DNA from: Candidatus Woesearchaeota archaeon
GTDB taxonomy: Archaea; Nanobdellota; Nanobdellia; Woesearchaeales; JACJVW01
NCBI GenBank assembly: GCA_020637435.1
Contig: JACJVW010000001.1
Location: forward strand, 310,001-374,000
Reading direction: 5' to 3'
Length of the DNA: 64,000 nucleotides
Shown here: positions 24,390 to 33,616 of the stretch, piece by piece
Position numbering within the stretch: the first letter of the stretch is position 1
Layout of the letters: every line of letters starts with the position of its first letter
Position numbers and translations under genes: made by a program
The notes under the pieces: model-generated
The model's database searches: none
What the model was told of the DNA's origin: nothing
Seen by the model: only the letters and a program-made list of their open reading frames with translations

Positions 24390-26203
24390 CTTTTTAGAAG
24401 CTCTTTGACCTTATTGGCTGTAGAAGGGCCGGCGGCTGCCGGTTGTTGTGGCTGGTCACGTGTGTACTTCAGATTTCCCTTGTACTTAGACTGCTTGAAA
24501 ACCTGTTGTAGACTATCAAGGAATTCCCTCTGGAACCTTTTCATGTTTTCATCAGATTCAAGAGGAAGGTTTTTTTCGAACAATTTCGTGAAACGTATAT
24601 TGACAGGAGATACAAATTGTGCTTCCAGGAAACTTGGGTCAGGTGCCAGTTTGAGATGCATCTCCTTGGCCCATCCCCTAAGCTGGATCTCTTTAAGGAT
24701 ATCATTATAGTTCCGGTAACCTCGGGCAACCTGTAGGACAGTGTTAAGCAAGACGCTTTTGCCTTCCAGCAGTTCCTTGCTAGGTTCCAGGGTATCTGTC
24801 TGTGGATTCCAGACAAGCAGCGGTTGGAATTCCGGTTCGCTCACCCAGTGTTTAGTCACTTCAGTCACGCTTAAGACACGTCGAACACGTTTTAGACCAC
24901 CTGGAAGCTTCACCTGGTTCGCAATGACGATCAAGTCAGTAACCTTAAATGAACCTGGCGGCACGCCAAGATCATTCACGACTCGGTCGAACACACCGTA
25001 AGGACTGTCCCCATGGATAGTTCCAGCTACGACGTTAGCCATCGCACCCACACGCATAGCTTCATACAGAACTTTAGCCTCGACGCTTCGAATCTCACCC
25101 ACGATAAGCGCCGAATCACCAAGTCGAAGCGAAGTACGCAGACCCTTATCGAAGGGCATCTCCATACCTTCATCAGACAGAGCGCTTCGCACCTTCATAG
25201 GCAAAATATCATAGCCCAAGTCCTTATACGAATCGATAGGCAGCTCTTGCGTATCCTCGATAGTAATCATCCTGTATTTCGGCAACAACTCAAGCAGAAG
25301 AGAGCCGAGCAGAGCTGTCTTACCTGAACCCCTAGGTCCGGCAACTAAGAATGAACGTCCCTGCATGATAGCGAAACTCATGAGTCCTGCGAACCACGGG
25401 TTGATAGATTTTTTTGTCAGGAACAATGGAAGCGTCCACGGATGCCTTCTGTGTTTTCGTATCGAAAAAGCTGTGCCGTACACTGAGAAAGGATCAACAA
25501 TAGTACTTACTCGCGCTTTTTGGTCCTCAATGTGAATCTCACCGTCAAGCTGGGGCTGCGCCCTGTTCAGTGGTCGCCCAGTAGATAGCTTAAGACGAAG
25601 AGCAAGATAGTCAAGTGAATCATCACTACTAAAGACATTGGAAACACATTCATCATAGTCAGCGTGGACAATTCGGATTGCCGTTTTGTAAGCAGGCGGA
25701 TTGATATTGACCTCAAGCACCTTTTCATCGAAAAGCAGATGCTCAAGGATTCCGAACTCCTGATACCAACGCTTGATGATGGCATTATCTGTGTGTCCTG
25801 TCTCTTTAAAGTCTTCAACCTGATCATATAGTTTCATCAGGTCCTTAAAATCAACATTCTGCTCTGGCAACCTGATGAAGTACAGAAAACCAATACCTTT
25901 GACCTTCTCATAAATTGTAACCTGCGCGCCTGTTCTTAGTGTATAGCTCTCCATGAGCTTAACGTCACTAAGTGAGATATCGAACCGCACATCAATGAAG
26001 AAGGGTTCAATACCCATAAGATTGTGCTGACTGTCATACTCTTTGGTAAACAATCTGGTCTTTAGTCGAAGCCGATCGTAATCCTCAGTGATCAACGGGC
26101 ATTTTCTACAGATAGGTGAAAGTTTTACAGAACTAGGGAGGTGCTTCTCAGGAAATGGACAACTATTGCAATCTACACTGACTATTGTGTTCGTCTCTTC
26201 CAT
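24386..26203 (-). CDS. type II/IV secretion system ATPase (GspE/VirB11-like) with an N-terminal Cys motif
   Basis: 605 residues from the ATG 'MEETNTIV'; an in-frame GTG two codons earlier is possible. Near the N-terminus two CxxC pairs ('DCNSCPF' and 'ICRKCPL', C12/C15 and C32/C35) suggest a zinc-binding knuckle. The ATPase core has Walker A 'VAGPRGSGKTALLGSLL' (about 289-296), the Asp box 'MITIEDTQELPID', Walker B-like 'SALIVGEIRSVEAK' and the His box 'VVAGTIHGDS'. It would power pilin polymerisation through the platform protein encoded next. The wording resembles archaeal FlaI/PilB-type enzymes. The zinc knuckle is an addition whose role is unknown. Confidence 0.92.
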   Translation of the reverse strand: MEETNTIVSVDCNSCPFPEKHLPSSVKLSPICRKCPLITEDYDRLRLKTRLFTKEYDSQHNLMGIEPFFIDVRFDISLSDVKLMESYTLRTGAQVTIYEKVKGIGFLYFIRLPEQNVDFKDLMKLYDQVEDFKETGHTDNAIIKRWYQEFGILEHLLFDEKVLEVNINPPAYKTAIRIVHADYDECVSNVFSSDDSLDYLALRLKLSTGRPLNRAQPQLDGEIHIEDQKARVSTIVDPFSVYGTAFSIRKHRRHPWTLPLFLTKKSINPWFAGLMSFAIMQGRSFLVAGPRGSGKTALLGSLLLELLPKYRMITIEDTQELPIDSYKDLGYDILPMKVRSALSDEGMEMPFDKGLRTSLRLGDSALIVGEIRSVEAKVLYEAMRVGAMANVVAGTIHGDSPYGVFDRVVNDLGVPPGSFKVTDLIVIANQVKLPGGLKRVRRVLSVTEVTKHWVSEPEFQPLLVWNPQTDTLEPSKELLEGKSVLLNTVLQVARGYRNYNDILKEIQLRGWAKEMHLKLAPDPSFLEAQFVSPVNIRFTKLFEKNLPLESDENMKRFQREFLDSLQQVFKQSKYKGNLKYTRDQPQQPAAAGPSTANKVKELLKR

Positions 26204-26217
26204 GAACACCCCTCTTT

Positions 26218-26613
26218 TTATTCGATGACAATGCCTTTCTGGGCAGCGCTGAAACCGATGAAAACGGTGTCAGTTCCAGTTGCGTCGCAGGCGACAAGGT
26301 CGTATGGAGTTAATGTGGTCGGTACTGAAGGACAGGTTATTGCTCCGCTCGCTTTAATACCCATGCAATATCCGTCAGCAATAGACGGATTATTAGCGAC
26401 CATATTGCCGCATTCCTCTGCCAGGTACAAAAGACTTTGAGCGTCGAGTGCTCCGTCTATTTTCACTATCTTATTGCCACCGGCAAATGTGCCTCGCATA
26501 CTTTCAAGGTCCTCCCTTGAATCATTGATCATATCTTGTGAGAACTGGAATACGACCATACTGACCACTACTGCGATCATCAGTACGAATATTATCTGAA
26601 TTGGCATATCCAT
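26218..26613 (-). CDS. pilin-like small exported protein
   Basis: 131 residues with a single N-terminal hydrophobic helix ('MPIQIIFVLMIAVVVSMVVF', residues 3-22) and a mature part with three cysteines ('AEECGNM', 'DGYCMGI', 'ITCPSV', plus 'VACDAT'). There is no long charged leader before the helix, so it may be inserted without prepilin cleavage. Its position 14 bp upstream of the ATPase gene and the shape of the N-terminus argue for a minor pilin or a platform accessory. I do not recognise the family. Confidence 0.65.
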   Translation of the reverse strand: MDMPIQIIFVLMIAVVVSMVVFQFSQDMINDSREDLESMRGTFAGGNKIVKIDGALDAQSLLYLAEECGNMVANNPSIADGYCMGIKASGAITCPSVPTTLTPYDLVACDATGTDTVFIGFSAAQKGIVIE

Positions 26614-26616
26614 CTT

Positions 26617-26874
26617 CTATAGTATGAGCTTATCCATATGGGTAGTGAAGTAAAATAGTGCGACGACAGCTATGATTAGCAGCACAAGATAGATGCCTAT
26701 CTTGATATAGAGGTCATACTTGCCTCCCTCGTCTTTGACCACTTGCTCAACATGAAGTTTTCCGGCAGCGTCCAGGTGAGCTCCACAATGTAGGCAATTC
26801 GCACCACCATAGGAATCCCTTTCCATCTCTGCCCCGCATTTCATGCAGAAAATCTTCTCTGAAGAGCTCTCCAT
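26617..26874 (-). CDS. zinc-ribbon protein with a C-terminal membrane anchor
   Basis: 85 residues from the ATG 'MESSSEKIFC'. A TATA element (ACTTAAAG) lies 27 bp upstream, so the message is leaderless, which supports this start over one 19 codons earlier. The zinc ribbon is 'FCMKCGAEM' plus 'NCLHCGAHL' (two CxxC, 14 residues apart). A charged linker leads to one helix ('IKIGIYLVLLIIAVVALFYF'). The ribbon would face the cytoplasm. It lies inside the pilus locus but has its own promoter. Confidence 0.7.
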   Translation of the reverse strand: MESSSEKIFCMKCGAEMERDSYGGANCLHCGAHLDAAGKLHVEQVVKDEGGKYDLYIKIGIYLVLLIIAVVALFYFTTHMDKLIL

Positions 26875-27008
26875 ATATAAATAAGGATATTTGGCCTTTA
26901 AGTACTTTTTTATTTCAATACTCCTGTACAATTAGGCAACGACACCTCAAGTTTAGCACATCCTTAGTAAGAGAACAGACCAAGAAATAGCCTCTTGGAT
27001 AGATATGT

Positions 27009-28043
27009 TCATCGATATAATAAGCTCAGAGTAGGCCTAAGTCGCACATCCTGATGCTCATCGGAAGGAAGGGTCATTGGTGAAGCGAAACGGACGTAAA
27101 AGCCATGGGCCATATCGGGATCACTAAGCCACCCTTGCACAGCCGGGGTGACATTGATAGCAGAAATTTCAGTAGAGTTGATGTTCTCATTAGCCACAAC
27201 ACCCGGAAAATATGCACCGTTGTGAGAATCCCAGGTGACCGTAGACTCAAGGAATTCCTTGCGCAAAGCATGAACAGTAATATCTGAGGTACCAGATATT
27301 GGGGCAAGTACTAATTCTGCCTGTACAAGCCTATCAGCCGGGATACTAGGCAGACCCCTTGCCTGAAAAAGAACTGGGCTCGAACTGCCGACAGGCATGA
27401 CTGCTTCATTGCCAAGATTGGTCGAAACTTGAGCGGAGTCTATTCTCGCCACCTCCAACTGGAGTTGCACCGATGGTACAACATGCACTTGGATCTGAGT
27501 AGTTTGGATTAGATTGCGTCCATCAAACTTTCCTATCGTCACATTCGTATAGCCAACTTTCTCATTAGGCCTTCCACACTCAAGAAAATCTTCATCATTC
27601 ACGAAGCAGTCCACATACCTGGTGTCCTGTTTGAGAACTACAAGGTCTATACCATCACTAAGGAAAATGCGCCCATCCTGACATGCCACCTGGACTATCT
27701 TAGGTAGGGTCTGCTCTGTCATGACAATATTATTCCTGGGCAGCTTCGTAAGCAGTTCATGGCCATCCAGGTAATCGACAAGCTCCTGCTTTGTGAGCGT
27801 GCCGGTACCGTTCAGATAGAGAGCATATGTTTTATTGACAAGCCCAGAAGCGCACCCTTCCCAAAATCCAAGGAACCCTGCCATCATCTCCACCTTGGTA
27901 TATGCAAGGGGACGCTCATCATCATCAAGCAGTTCCTCTACTGTCTCTGAAGTGACTTTGGTCTGATAGAGTGTAAAATGAAAAAGTAACGAACCGACAA
28001 GAACCGCAGTTAGGATATAGATACTCAGCTCGATGACCCTCAT
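27009..28043 (-). CDS. membrane-anchored exoprotein with a DNRLRE-like domain
   Basis: 344 residues. An N-terminal helix ('VIELSIYILTAVLVGSLLFH') anchors the chain. The C-terminal 170 residues resemble DNRLRE/CBM96-type beta domains: 'VEVARIDSAQVSTNLGNEAV' style strand content, 'ESTVTWDSHNGAYFPG' and 'AINVTPAVQGWLSDPDMAHG', a motif common in cell-surface proteins. Four cysteines lie in the middle ('EGCAS', 'VACQDG', 'DCFVN', 'LECGRP'). Its stop-start overlap with the vWA gene (4 bp) shows translation coupling. It is probably a surface or filament-tip component, with family assignment from pattern only. Confidence 0.6.
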   Translation of the reverse strand: MRVIELSIYILTAVLVGSLLFHFTLYQTKVTSETVEELLDDDERPLAYTKVEMMAGFLGFWEGCASGLVNKTYALYLNGTGTLTKQELVDYLDGHELLTKLPRNNIVMTEQTLPKIVQVACQDGRIFLSDGIDLVVLKQDTRYVDCFVNDEDFLECGRPNEKVGYTNVTIGKFDGRNLIQTTQIQVHVVPSVQLQLEVARIDSAQVSTNLGNEAVMPVGSSSPVLFQARGLPSIPADRLVQAELVLAPISGTSDITVHALRKEFLESTVTWDSHNGAYFPGVVANENINSTEISAINVTPAVQGWLSDPDMAHGFYVRFASPMTLPSDEHQDVRLRPTLSLLYR

Positions 28044-30487
28044 GGCAACCCACCAAGAACGGTGAAATACTCAGGCAAATAGTCGACAACCCCATCCTTA
28101 TTCTCATCAAATGAGCCGAAAAAGTCAAGAGTCAATTTCTGGACATCATCTCCATTGTCATAACTTATCTTCTTTCTTGTATATTCACAGAATTGCGTGC
28201 CAATATAGCTTTCAGGGATGGTATACAAAGCTACACCTTCAGCTGACTCAACATGCCAATGGCATCCCGTTCCTTTGGTAACACCAGGAACATACTCAGC
28301 ATGATATTGGATAGTAGCATTTTTCACGCAGGTTGATGCGGGGAACCTGATGTTACCTGAACGCACCTCAACAGTATTCCTCATAGTAAATGCAGCAGGG
28401 TCAAGCCAAATCGTAAATGCATCCCCTAGTTGCGAATAATTGTCGCCTATCGAACTCAAAGAATAGACACTGTTCCCATTGAATAGCACCTCGTCCGTCC
28501 ACGAATTGCCAGACCAGGAATAGAGGCGAGCGTCGCTGATACGTAATTGTCCGGAAAGTGGTGCCTGGAATGAACCATCACATGCGACCTCGTCCTGGAC
28601 GAAAAGATTTACCGAAGACATAGAGAGTGAAGAGAAAGTGTAGTCGATATAGGAATTCTTAAGCACCTTTGCAGGCGTCTGCTCACTTTGCTCGTAGCCC
28701 TGCCCATATCGCACAGCAGTGGACTGCAGAACATTGATTTCCTGGATTATCGATTTGTAGATTTCCTGAAGCTGTTCAGGATCATTACCTTCCTTGTAAT
28801 GGCTGCAATCATCCATGCATGCGATCTCTTCCATCAAAGCCTTTCCCTCAGGGTCATTGATGGCGAATGCGATGGTGAAGATGGTAATATTATTGTCAAC
28901 TGCAAGTTGTGCCTGCTCCCTTGCTTCAGCGAATGCAGGACCCTCTCCACAGCCTGTGCCAGGGATGCAATGATTTGCTACCCCATCAGTCATAAGTACC
29001 ATCACTTTGGCATTTGTTGACGAAGCAAGAAGTTCCATAGAACTGGCTATGGAACAGGAAACACAGGTTCCTCCCAAGGGATTCTCATAAGTATTTAGTT
29101 TTGCGATCAGACTAGTACTCTCACGCGAGAGGTCATGCTGCTTTGTGCGGTCGCTTGATGAAGAAAAGGCTACCAGTCCAAGCCTGTTGCTGATATGAAG
29201 GCCTAGAAAATCGCTGACAAAGCCGATACCAAAACACTTTGCCAAAAGCAATTTCTGAGTGTCTATGCTCATGAGATCAGGATGCGTGCAGTCGCCGCCA
29301 TAAGTCAGCCCCTGATCCCTTCCATCGCTCATGCAACTCTGGGGATTATCTGCATCAAGATCGCAACCCATACTGCCGGATATATCTGTCACCAAGACAG
29401 TATCTGTTGGTGCGGGGAGTTTGATCTCGTATGAGGTTGCATTGTCATACCCTACCTGCATATGGAATAATGTTGGCCCCTTGAGCAGACCAGGACCAAG
29501 ATCTACATTCTCAGTCTGCACACCAAGTACATCCTTGCCTATCTTCTGGTTATTGTTGACAAAAAGTCGGAACGGTTTTGCCTCAGTCCCGGGCACTTCA
29601 TACTCCAGATGCATCGTCGCTGAACTAGGTGAGCTTGGAAAGTACAATGAGCTATAGTACTTGACAAGGGTATCGGCTGCAGGAAGATAGAGCCTATCGC
29701 TCGAGATTGACCCCTCTGCTGTCGTAGAGCTGTACAAGACTGTCATGATGAAACCATACAGCGTGCTTCTGTCCGGGTCATGCGAAAAGTCAACAGACAT
29801 GTTGACCGCCCCGTATATATCTTCGGCACAGCCGGTGATATCCTGACGGACTGCATATGGTTGCACATACATCATACCGCAAAGCGACCCGTTGATGTAG
29901 AGTGCAAAGTCTGAATTTGCGTAGTACTCAATGAGCACACGCTCTATGATAGCATCCCCAGGTAGACTCTGTAAACCTATGGTCATATCACCGTTGCCTA
30001 TATAGCCTCCCACATTGTACTGCTTCATCCTCAAAAATCTTGCAGGTTCAGGAATCGTATTCTCAGCTTCAAGGACAAGAGTATCATTCACATACGTCGC
30101 ACGGATGAAGGAAGGGATAGCGATGGATTGCATCACCACATCCTCTCGTCCACCGCAGTCAAATGCTAAAGATTGCATACTTTTGCACAGATTGTTCGAC
30201 TTGATAAAATTAAAAAGGTCTCTCTTGGTGATGACACCTGTATCATTGACCAGGAATACCTTACTTACAGTATGGTCTGCGAACTGATTCTGCTTCCAAA
30301 AGAGGAAAAGCTGTTCGAAGAATGGCTCTTTCTCAACCGGTTCAAATTGCTCATTAGGATCATCCGTCACAAGACGTATAGCGTCATCACCCACATCAAG
30401 AGTATCCGGACTTGTCACAACAAGAAGCATCACTGCTCCTGTCAGAAGAACAAACCCCAAAGCTATCAAAGAATGTATCATATTCAT
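28040..30487 (-). CDS. membrane-anchored von Willebrand factor A protein, large
   Basis: 815 residues. An N-terminal helix ('MIHSLIALGFVLLTGAVMLL') anchors it. The middle (about 150-330) is a beta-rich domain. The vWA domain follows at about 363-600, with MIDAS motif 'VTDISGSMGC' (D368), the conserved Thr in 'GGTCVSCSIA' and the Asp of 'LMTDGVANHC'. Near the C-terminus 'FFGSFDENKDGVVDYLPEYF' is an EF-hand-like calcium loop. vWA domains with an intact MIDAS bind ligands through a metal ion and are found at the tips of pili. Several Cys pairs suggest disulfides. It sits back-to-back with a second vWA protein, sharing one base at the junction. Confidence 0.85.
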   Translation of the reverse strand: MNMIHSLIALGFVLLTGAVMLLVVTSPDTLDVGDDAIRLVTDDPNEQFEPVEKEPFFEQLFLFWKQNQFADHTVSKVFLVNDTGVITKRDLFNFIKSNNLCKSMQSLAFDCGGREDVVMQSIAIPSFIRATYVNDTLVLEAENTIPEPARFLRMKQYNVGGYIGNGDMTIGLQSLPGDAIIERVLIEYYANSDFALYINGSLCGMMYVQPYAVRQDITGCAEDIYGAVNMSVDFSHDPDRSTLYGFIMTVLYSSTTAEGSISSDRLYLPAADTLVKYYSSLYFPSSPSSATMHLEYEVPGTEAKPFRLFVNNNQKIGKDVLGVQTENVDLGPGLLKGPTLFHMQVGYDNATSYEIKLPAPTDTVLVTDISGSMGCDLDADNPQSCMSDGRDQGLTYGGDCTHPDLMSIDTQKLLLAKCFGIGFVSDFLGLHISNRLGLVAFSSSSDRTKQHDLSRESTSLIAKLNTYENPLGGTCVSCSIASSMELLASSTNAKVMVLMTDGVANHCIPGTGCGEGPAFAEAREQAQLAVDNNITIFTIAFAINDPEGKALMEEIACMDDCSHYKEGNDPEQLQEIYKSIIQEINVLQSTAVRYGQGYEQSEQTPAKVLKNSYIDYTFSSLSMSSVNLFVQDEVACDGSFQAPLSGQLRISDARLYSWSGNSWTDEVLFNGNSVYSLSSIGDNYSQLGDAFTIWLDPAAFTMRNTVEVRSGNIRFPASTCVKNATIQYHAEYVPGVTKGTGCHWHVESAEGVALYTIPESYIGTQFCEYTRKKISYDNGDDVQKLTLDFFGSFDENKDGVVDYLPEYFTVLGGLP

Positions 30488-32445
30488 CAGCAGCTCACCA
30501 CCGTATTATTCTGATCGATAGGAGGATCACAATCATTAAGCAGGTCAAATCGTATGATAAATTCAAGTTCCTGGAATCCAAAAGAGCTTTTTTGGTCAAA
30601 AGTGGGCTTCATAGTTAGATCAGAGCACTCCACAAGTATATCCAGCTCCATAGTTGTGTCGATACCGATATACTCGTACTTTGAGGGATCGCAGACTGAA
30701 TTGATAAGTGTAGCCGGACCAAGATTTCCAACGCTAAATACAGAACTTTTAGCAAGGAAATTATCCCTATCCAGTTCTTTGCCTTCATCAGCACATGAAA
30801 CACGCGCTGTAGTACCGTCTCCCGTTTGCGAAAGCTTGCCTTTTCCAAAAACAGAACCGACAGGAAGATTCTGTGGTGCGGCATCCCTATAATCGAACAT
30901 AGGCAAGTGAGTAAGATTCAACTTTTCGTAGCTAGCCTCACACGTAATACTAGTATTGTACAAAAATCCGTCTAGTGAAGCCTGAACTTCCTGCAGGATG
31001 GTTTCAGGAAAAAAACTCTTTGAAATCTTACCCTTCATGGAAGCAAGCGTATCGTTCGATATGAGGTGTCCACTGGAGCAGTTATCTCCAGTATAGATTG
31101 CTTGACAACCGGCAGTAGGGGTAAGCAGTTTCTTGAAATCAACAGTCGTAAACAAAGTGTCATCGACATAAATCATCCAAGACACCATGTACTTGTACAT
31201 ATTCCAATACGTAGCGTTATAATTAGACTGATACTGGAAGCTCTCTGTTATTTGATACATAGTCGTATCCGAGATAGCTCCACCTGTGTGGTCAGAGATA
31301 TTCACCAGAAAGTCCCCTCCTGCTAGTGACAGATAATCATAGGAAGCAAGGCTGTATCTTCCGATCTCCTTTCCGAACTGTTCATAGATGGTAGCAAGCT
31401 CGGCTTCATTGTCAGATTCTGCATATTTACCCCCGCCAACCCGTGCTATCTCCTGCATCGTAATAGGATCATAACAGTCTGTTATTGGAGCTCCTCGAGA
31501 AGTGCAAATATTGGTATCCGATGCCATGACAATGGCGTAGATGACTATGTTGTATGTCTGATTCGCCTGTCTGGCATAATCTATAGCTTGCGCTCTGGCT
31601 GTAGCTCTGTCACATGCCGCGGATTGGCTACCAGTAAGAAGAACACACATCGGTTCGATATTGTCAGAATTATGACAGTAGTTTGCACCACCATCGCTCA
31701 TAACTAATATGGAAAGGGGTCGGTTAGGCCGGGGTTGAAGCGGGTCGCCAAGAAGAGCTTCCACAGCCTTGTATATACTGCATGAGATGCATGTAGCACC
31801 TGAATCCGGAGCAATCATCTGATCTATAGCCTCGTAGAGTGCAGAAGCGTCATCCGTAGGTGGAACCATAATACTTGCATCATAATCATATACAACAAGA
31901 CCAATCCTTGTTCCGGGAGAACTATTAATAATGGTGTTCACCATAAGCTCATTCATTTCCCGCACCACCTGGTCCTTGCGCTTCCCTTCCCACAAGAAAC
32001 TCATGCTTCCAGAAAGGTCGGTAATAATAATAACATCACCCGGAACTTTAAAATCGAGTGTCTCAGTGTCACCAAACTCAACATTCTGTGCAGCATCACT
32101 AAGACTATAGGTTAGGTCATGATTGCGAAGTTCTGAAGATGTTCTGTACATATGTTCAAGCGTATGATGCGTAAAAGCCAATGTGCTTTCAGGGATATTG
32201 GGTGGAAAAACCTGATTGCAGTACCATGCTTTTCCATCTTTTGAGAGTCCATTCTGCAGAGAATTGAAAGCTCCAGAGTAAAGGGATTTCTTAAGCGCAA
32301 GTTCAGCTGTCATCTTTCCTTCAACACTGTCATCACTATACATATAGAAAGGCTGCGCCTGATAGATAACCATAAGAGCAAACACCAGCATAAGACCTAC
32401 GAACAACAACACAAGGAAAGCATTGGCACGATGATCACGAATCAC
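30487..32445 (-). CDS. membrane-anchored von Willebrand factor A protein, second paralogue
   Basis: 652 residues. An N-terminal helix ('AFLVLLFVGLMLVFALMVIY') is followed by a short region and an early vWA domain at about 138-375. Its MIDAS motif is 'IITDLSGSMSF' (D143), the metal-binding Thr is in 'SGATCISCSIY' and the third Asp in 'VMSDGGANYC'. The motif TC(V/I)SCSI is shared with the 28040 paralogue, so both derive from one family. A long beta-rich C-terminal part with many cysteines follows, suited to the extracellular face. It is probably an adhesin or filament-capping protein. No substrate can be named. Confidence 0.85.
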   Translation of the reverse strand: MIRDHRANAFLVLLFVGLMLVFALMVIYQAQPFYMYSDDSVEGKMTAELALKKSLYSGAFNSLQNGLSKDGKAWYCNQVFPPNIPESTLAFTHHTLEHMYRTSSELRNHDLTYSLSDAAQNVEFGDTETLDFKVPGDVIIITDLSGSMSFLWEGKRKDQVVREMNELMVNTIINSSPGTRIGLVVYDYDASIMVPPTDDASALYEAIDQMIAPDSGATCISCSIYKAVEALLGDPLQPRPNRPLSILVMSDGGANYCHNSDNIEPMCVLLTGSQSAACDRATARAQAIDYARQANQTYNIVIYAIVMASDTNICTSRGAPITDCYDPITMQEIARVGGGKYAESDNEAELATIYEQFGKEIGRYSLASYDYLSLAGGDFLVNISDHTGGAISDTTMYQITESFQYQSNYNATYWNMYKYMVSWMIYVDDTLFTTVDFKKLLTPTAGCQAIYTGDNCSSGHLISNDTLASMKGKISKSFFPETILQEVQASLDGFLYNTSITCEASYEKLNLTHLPMFDYRDAAPQNLPVGSVFGKGKLSQTGDGTTARVSCADEGKELDRDNFLAKSSVFSVGNLGPATLINSVCDPSKYEYIGIDTTMELDILVECSDLTMKPTFDQKSSFGFQELEFIIRFDLLNDCDPPIDQNNTVVSC

Positions 32446-33616
32446 TTTTTACATAGACCTCCATATGAAGTGCAGCCAATTGACCGTTTGGCATAGGCAG
32501 ATAGCGGTTATATGCAAGCACTGAACCTGTTCTTTTTTTGCCGATATGTATACCTTTACTTTTTACGACATCAGAGATACTTCGGTTTATCTTCTCAACC
32601 AATGCACCTGTATGCAGGATAGTGAAGCCCCCCGTATTCTCAAGGATACGGTCGATATGAGAGAGCAGCTGGTCATAGCAGAACCTGTCAACGTCAGGAG
32701 GTGTCACTATGATCGGCATCATGACACTATTGTATTCGTGCAGAATATTTCTGGCCTCACGTTCATGACCTTTTACAAAATCTATCGGACACGAATGGAC
32801 AAATGTGCTTGCGGTCGGCAGCGTCGCTGTCATAGGCATGTAGATACGAAGAGTCTCTGGGTCCTCGGGTATAGATACAATCTGTGTTAAAGTGCCTGAC
32901 TCCCATGCATTCCTCCATGCATCGGGCGCTTCATAGGCGTGATCGGGAACGGTCATATTATACTGAAACTGCTTAAGATCATAAAGATCGTTGCTGCCGG
33001 TATAGAAGACATCATCATACGTCAGATACGAGCAAGGAATTGTAAAATTGTCACATATAGTGATATTCTCAGGTTGGAATTGCGGATCAACCTTCTTCAA
33101 TGACTCAACATTAGGATCATCCCCTGCGATGACAAGTACTTTCACATCTGTGAACGCAAATCCGCTCTGCTCACGGATGATGGATTCCATGCGAGCGCTC
33201 TCATTAGCCAGCCTCACCCGCTCCTTCTCGATAAGACGGCCACCATCCAGCACAAAGATGAGTTCAAGAGAATAATATATAGGGTTGATCTCGATGTAAT
33301 ACGGCCTGTCCTCGAGGTAATAGTCTAGAAGATCCCCAAACTGGTCGGGAATTGTCAAAGTCTCACCATCAAATCGGTTCTGGCCAAAATACACAGCGCT
33401 TCCAAGTAGCTCACCAAATGGTCTATTGCTTACCGGTTCGTAGACCTGTAGCGCGGAATCAAGATAGAGTCCATACGACTCAAGCATGACCTGCTGGTTA
33501 AATACCTCCTGCCGCTTGGTAAATTGATCACCTACACTTGCGAATATGATTGCAGTGATACCTATAAAGATGCCTACCAGTATCAACGATCCTAACATAT
33601 CATCTATCGCTACCAT
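32435..33616 (-). CDS. pilin-like exported protein of unknown family
   Basis: 393 residues with an N-terminal helix 'MLGSLILVGIFIGITAIIFA' (residues 7-26) preceded by a short acidic leader (MVAIDD) and followed by an amphipathic extension, as in type IV pilin-like proteins. The mature part of about 360 residues contains 'VLVIAGDDPNVESLKKVDPQ', 'SYLTYDDVFYTGSNDLYDLK' and 'SIPEDPETLRIYMPMTA', which do not match a family I know. The region around 270-360 reads as alpha/beta ('SVMMPIIVTPPDVDRFCYDQ', 'FTILHTGALVEKINRSISDV'). Short overlaps with both neighbours place it firmly in the operon. Confidence 0.6.
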   Translation of the reverse strand: MVAIDDMLGSLILVGIFIGITAIIFASVGDQFTKRQEVFNQQVMLESYGLYLDSALQVYEPVSNRPFGELLGSAVYFGQNRFDGETLTIPDQFGDLLDYYLEDRPYYIEINPIYYSLELIFVLDGGRLIEKERVRLANESARMESIIREQSGFAFTDVKVLVIAGDDPNVESLKKVDPQFQPENITICDNFTIPCSYLTYDDVFYTGSNDLYDLKQFQYNMTVPDHAYEAPDAWRNAWESGTLTQIVSIPEDPETLRIYMPMTATLPTASTFVHSCPIDFVKGHEREARNILHEYNSVMMPIIVTPPDVDRFCYDQLLSHIDRILENTGGFTILHTGALVEKINRSISDVVKSKGIHIGKKRTGSVLAYNRYLPMPNGQLAALHMEVYVKSDS

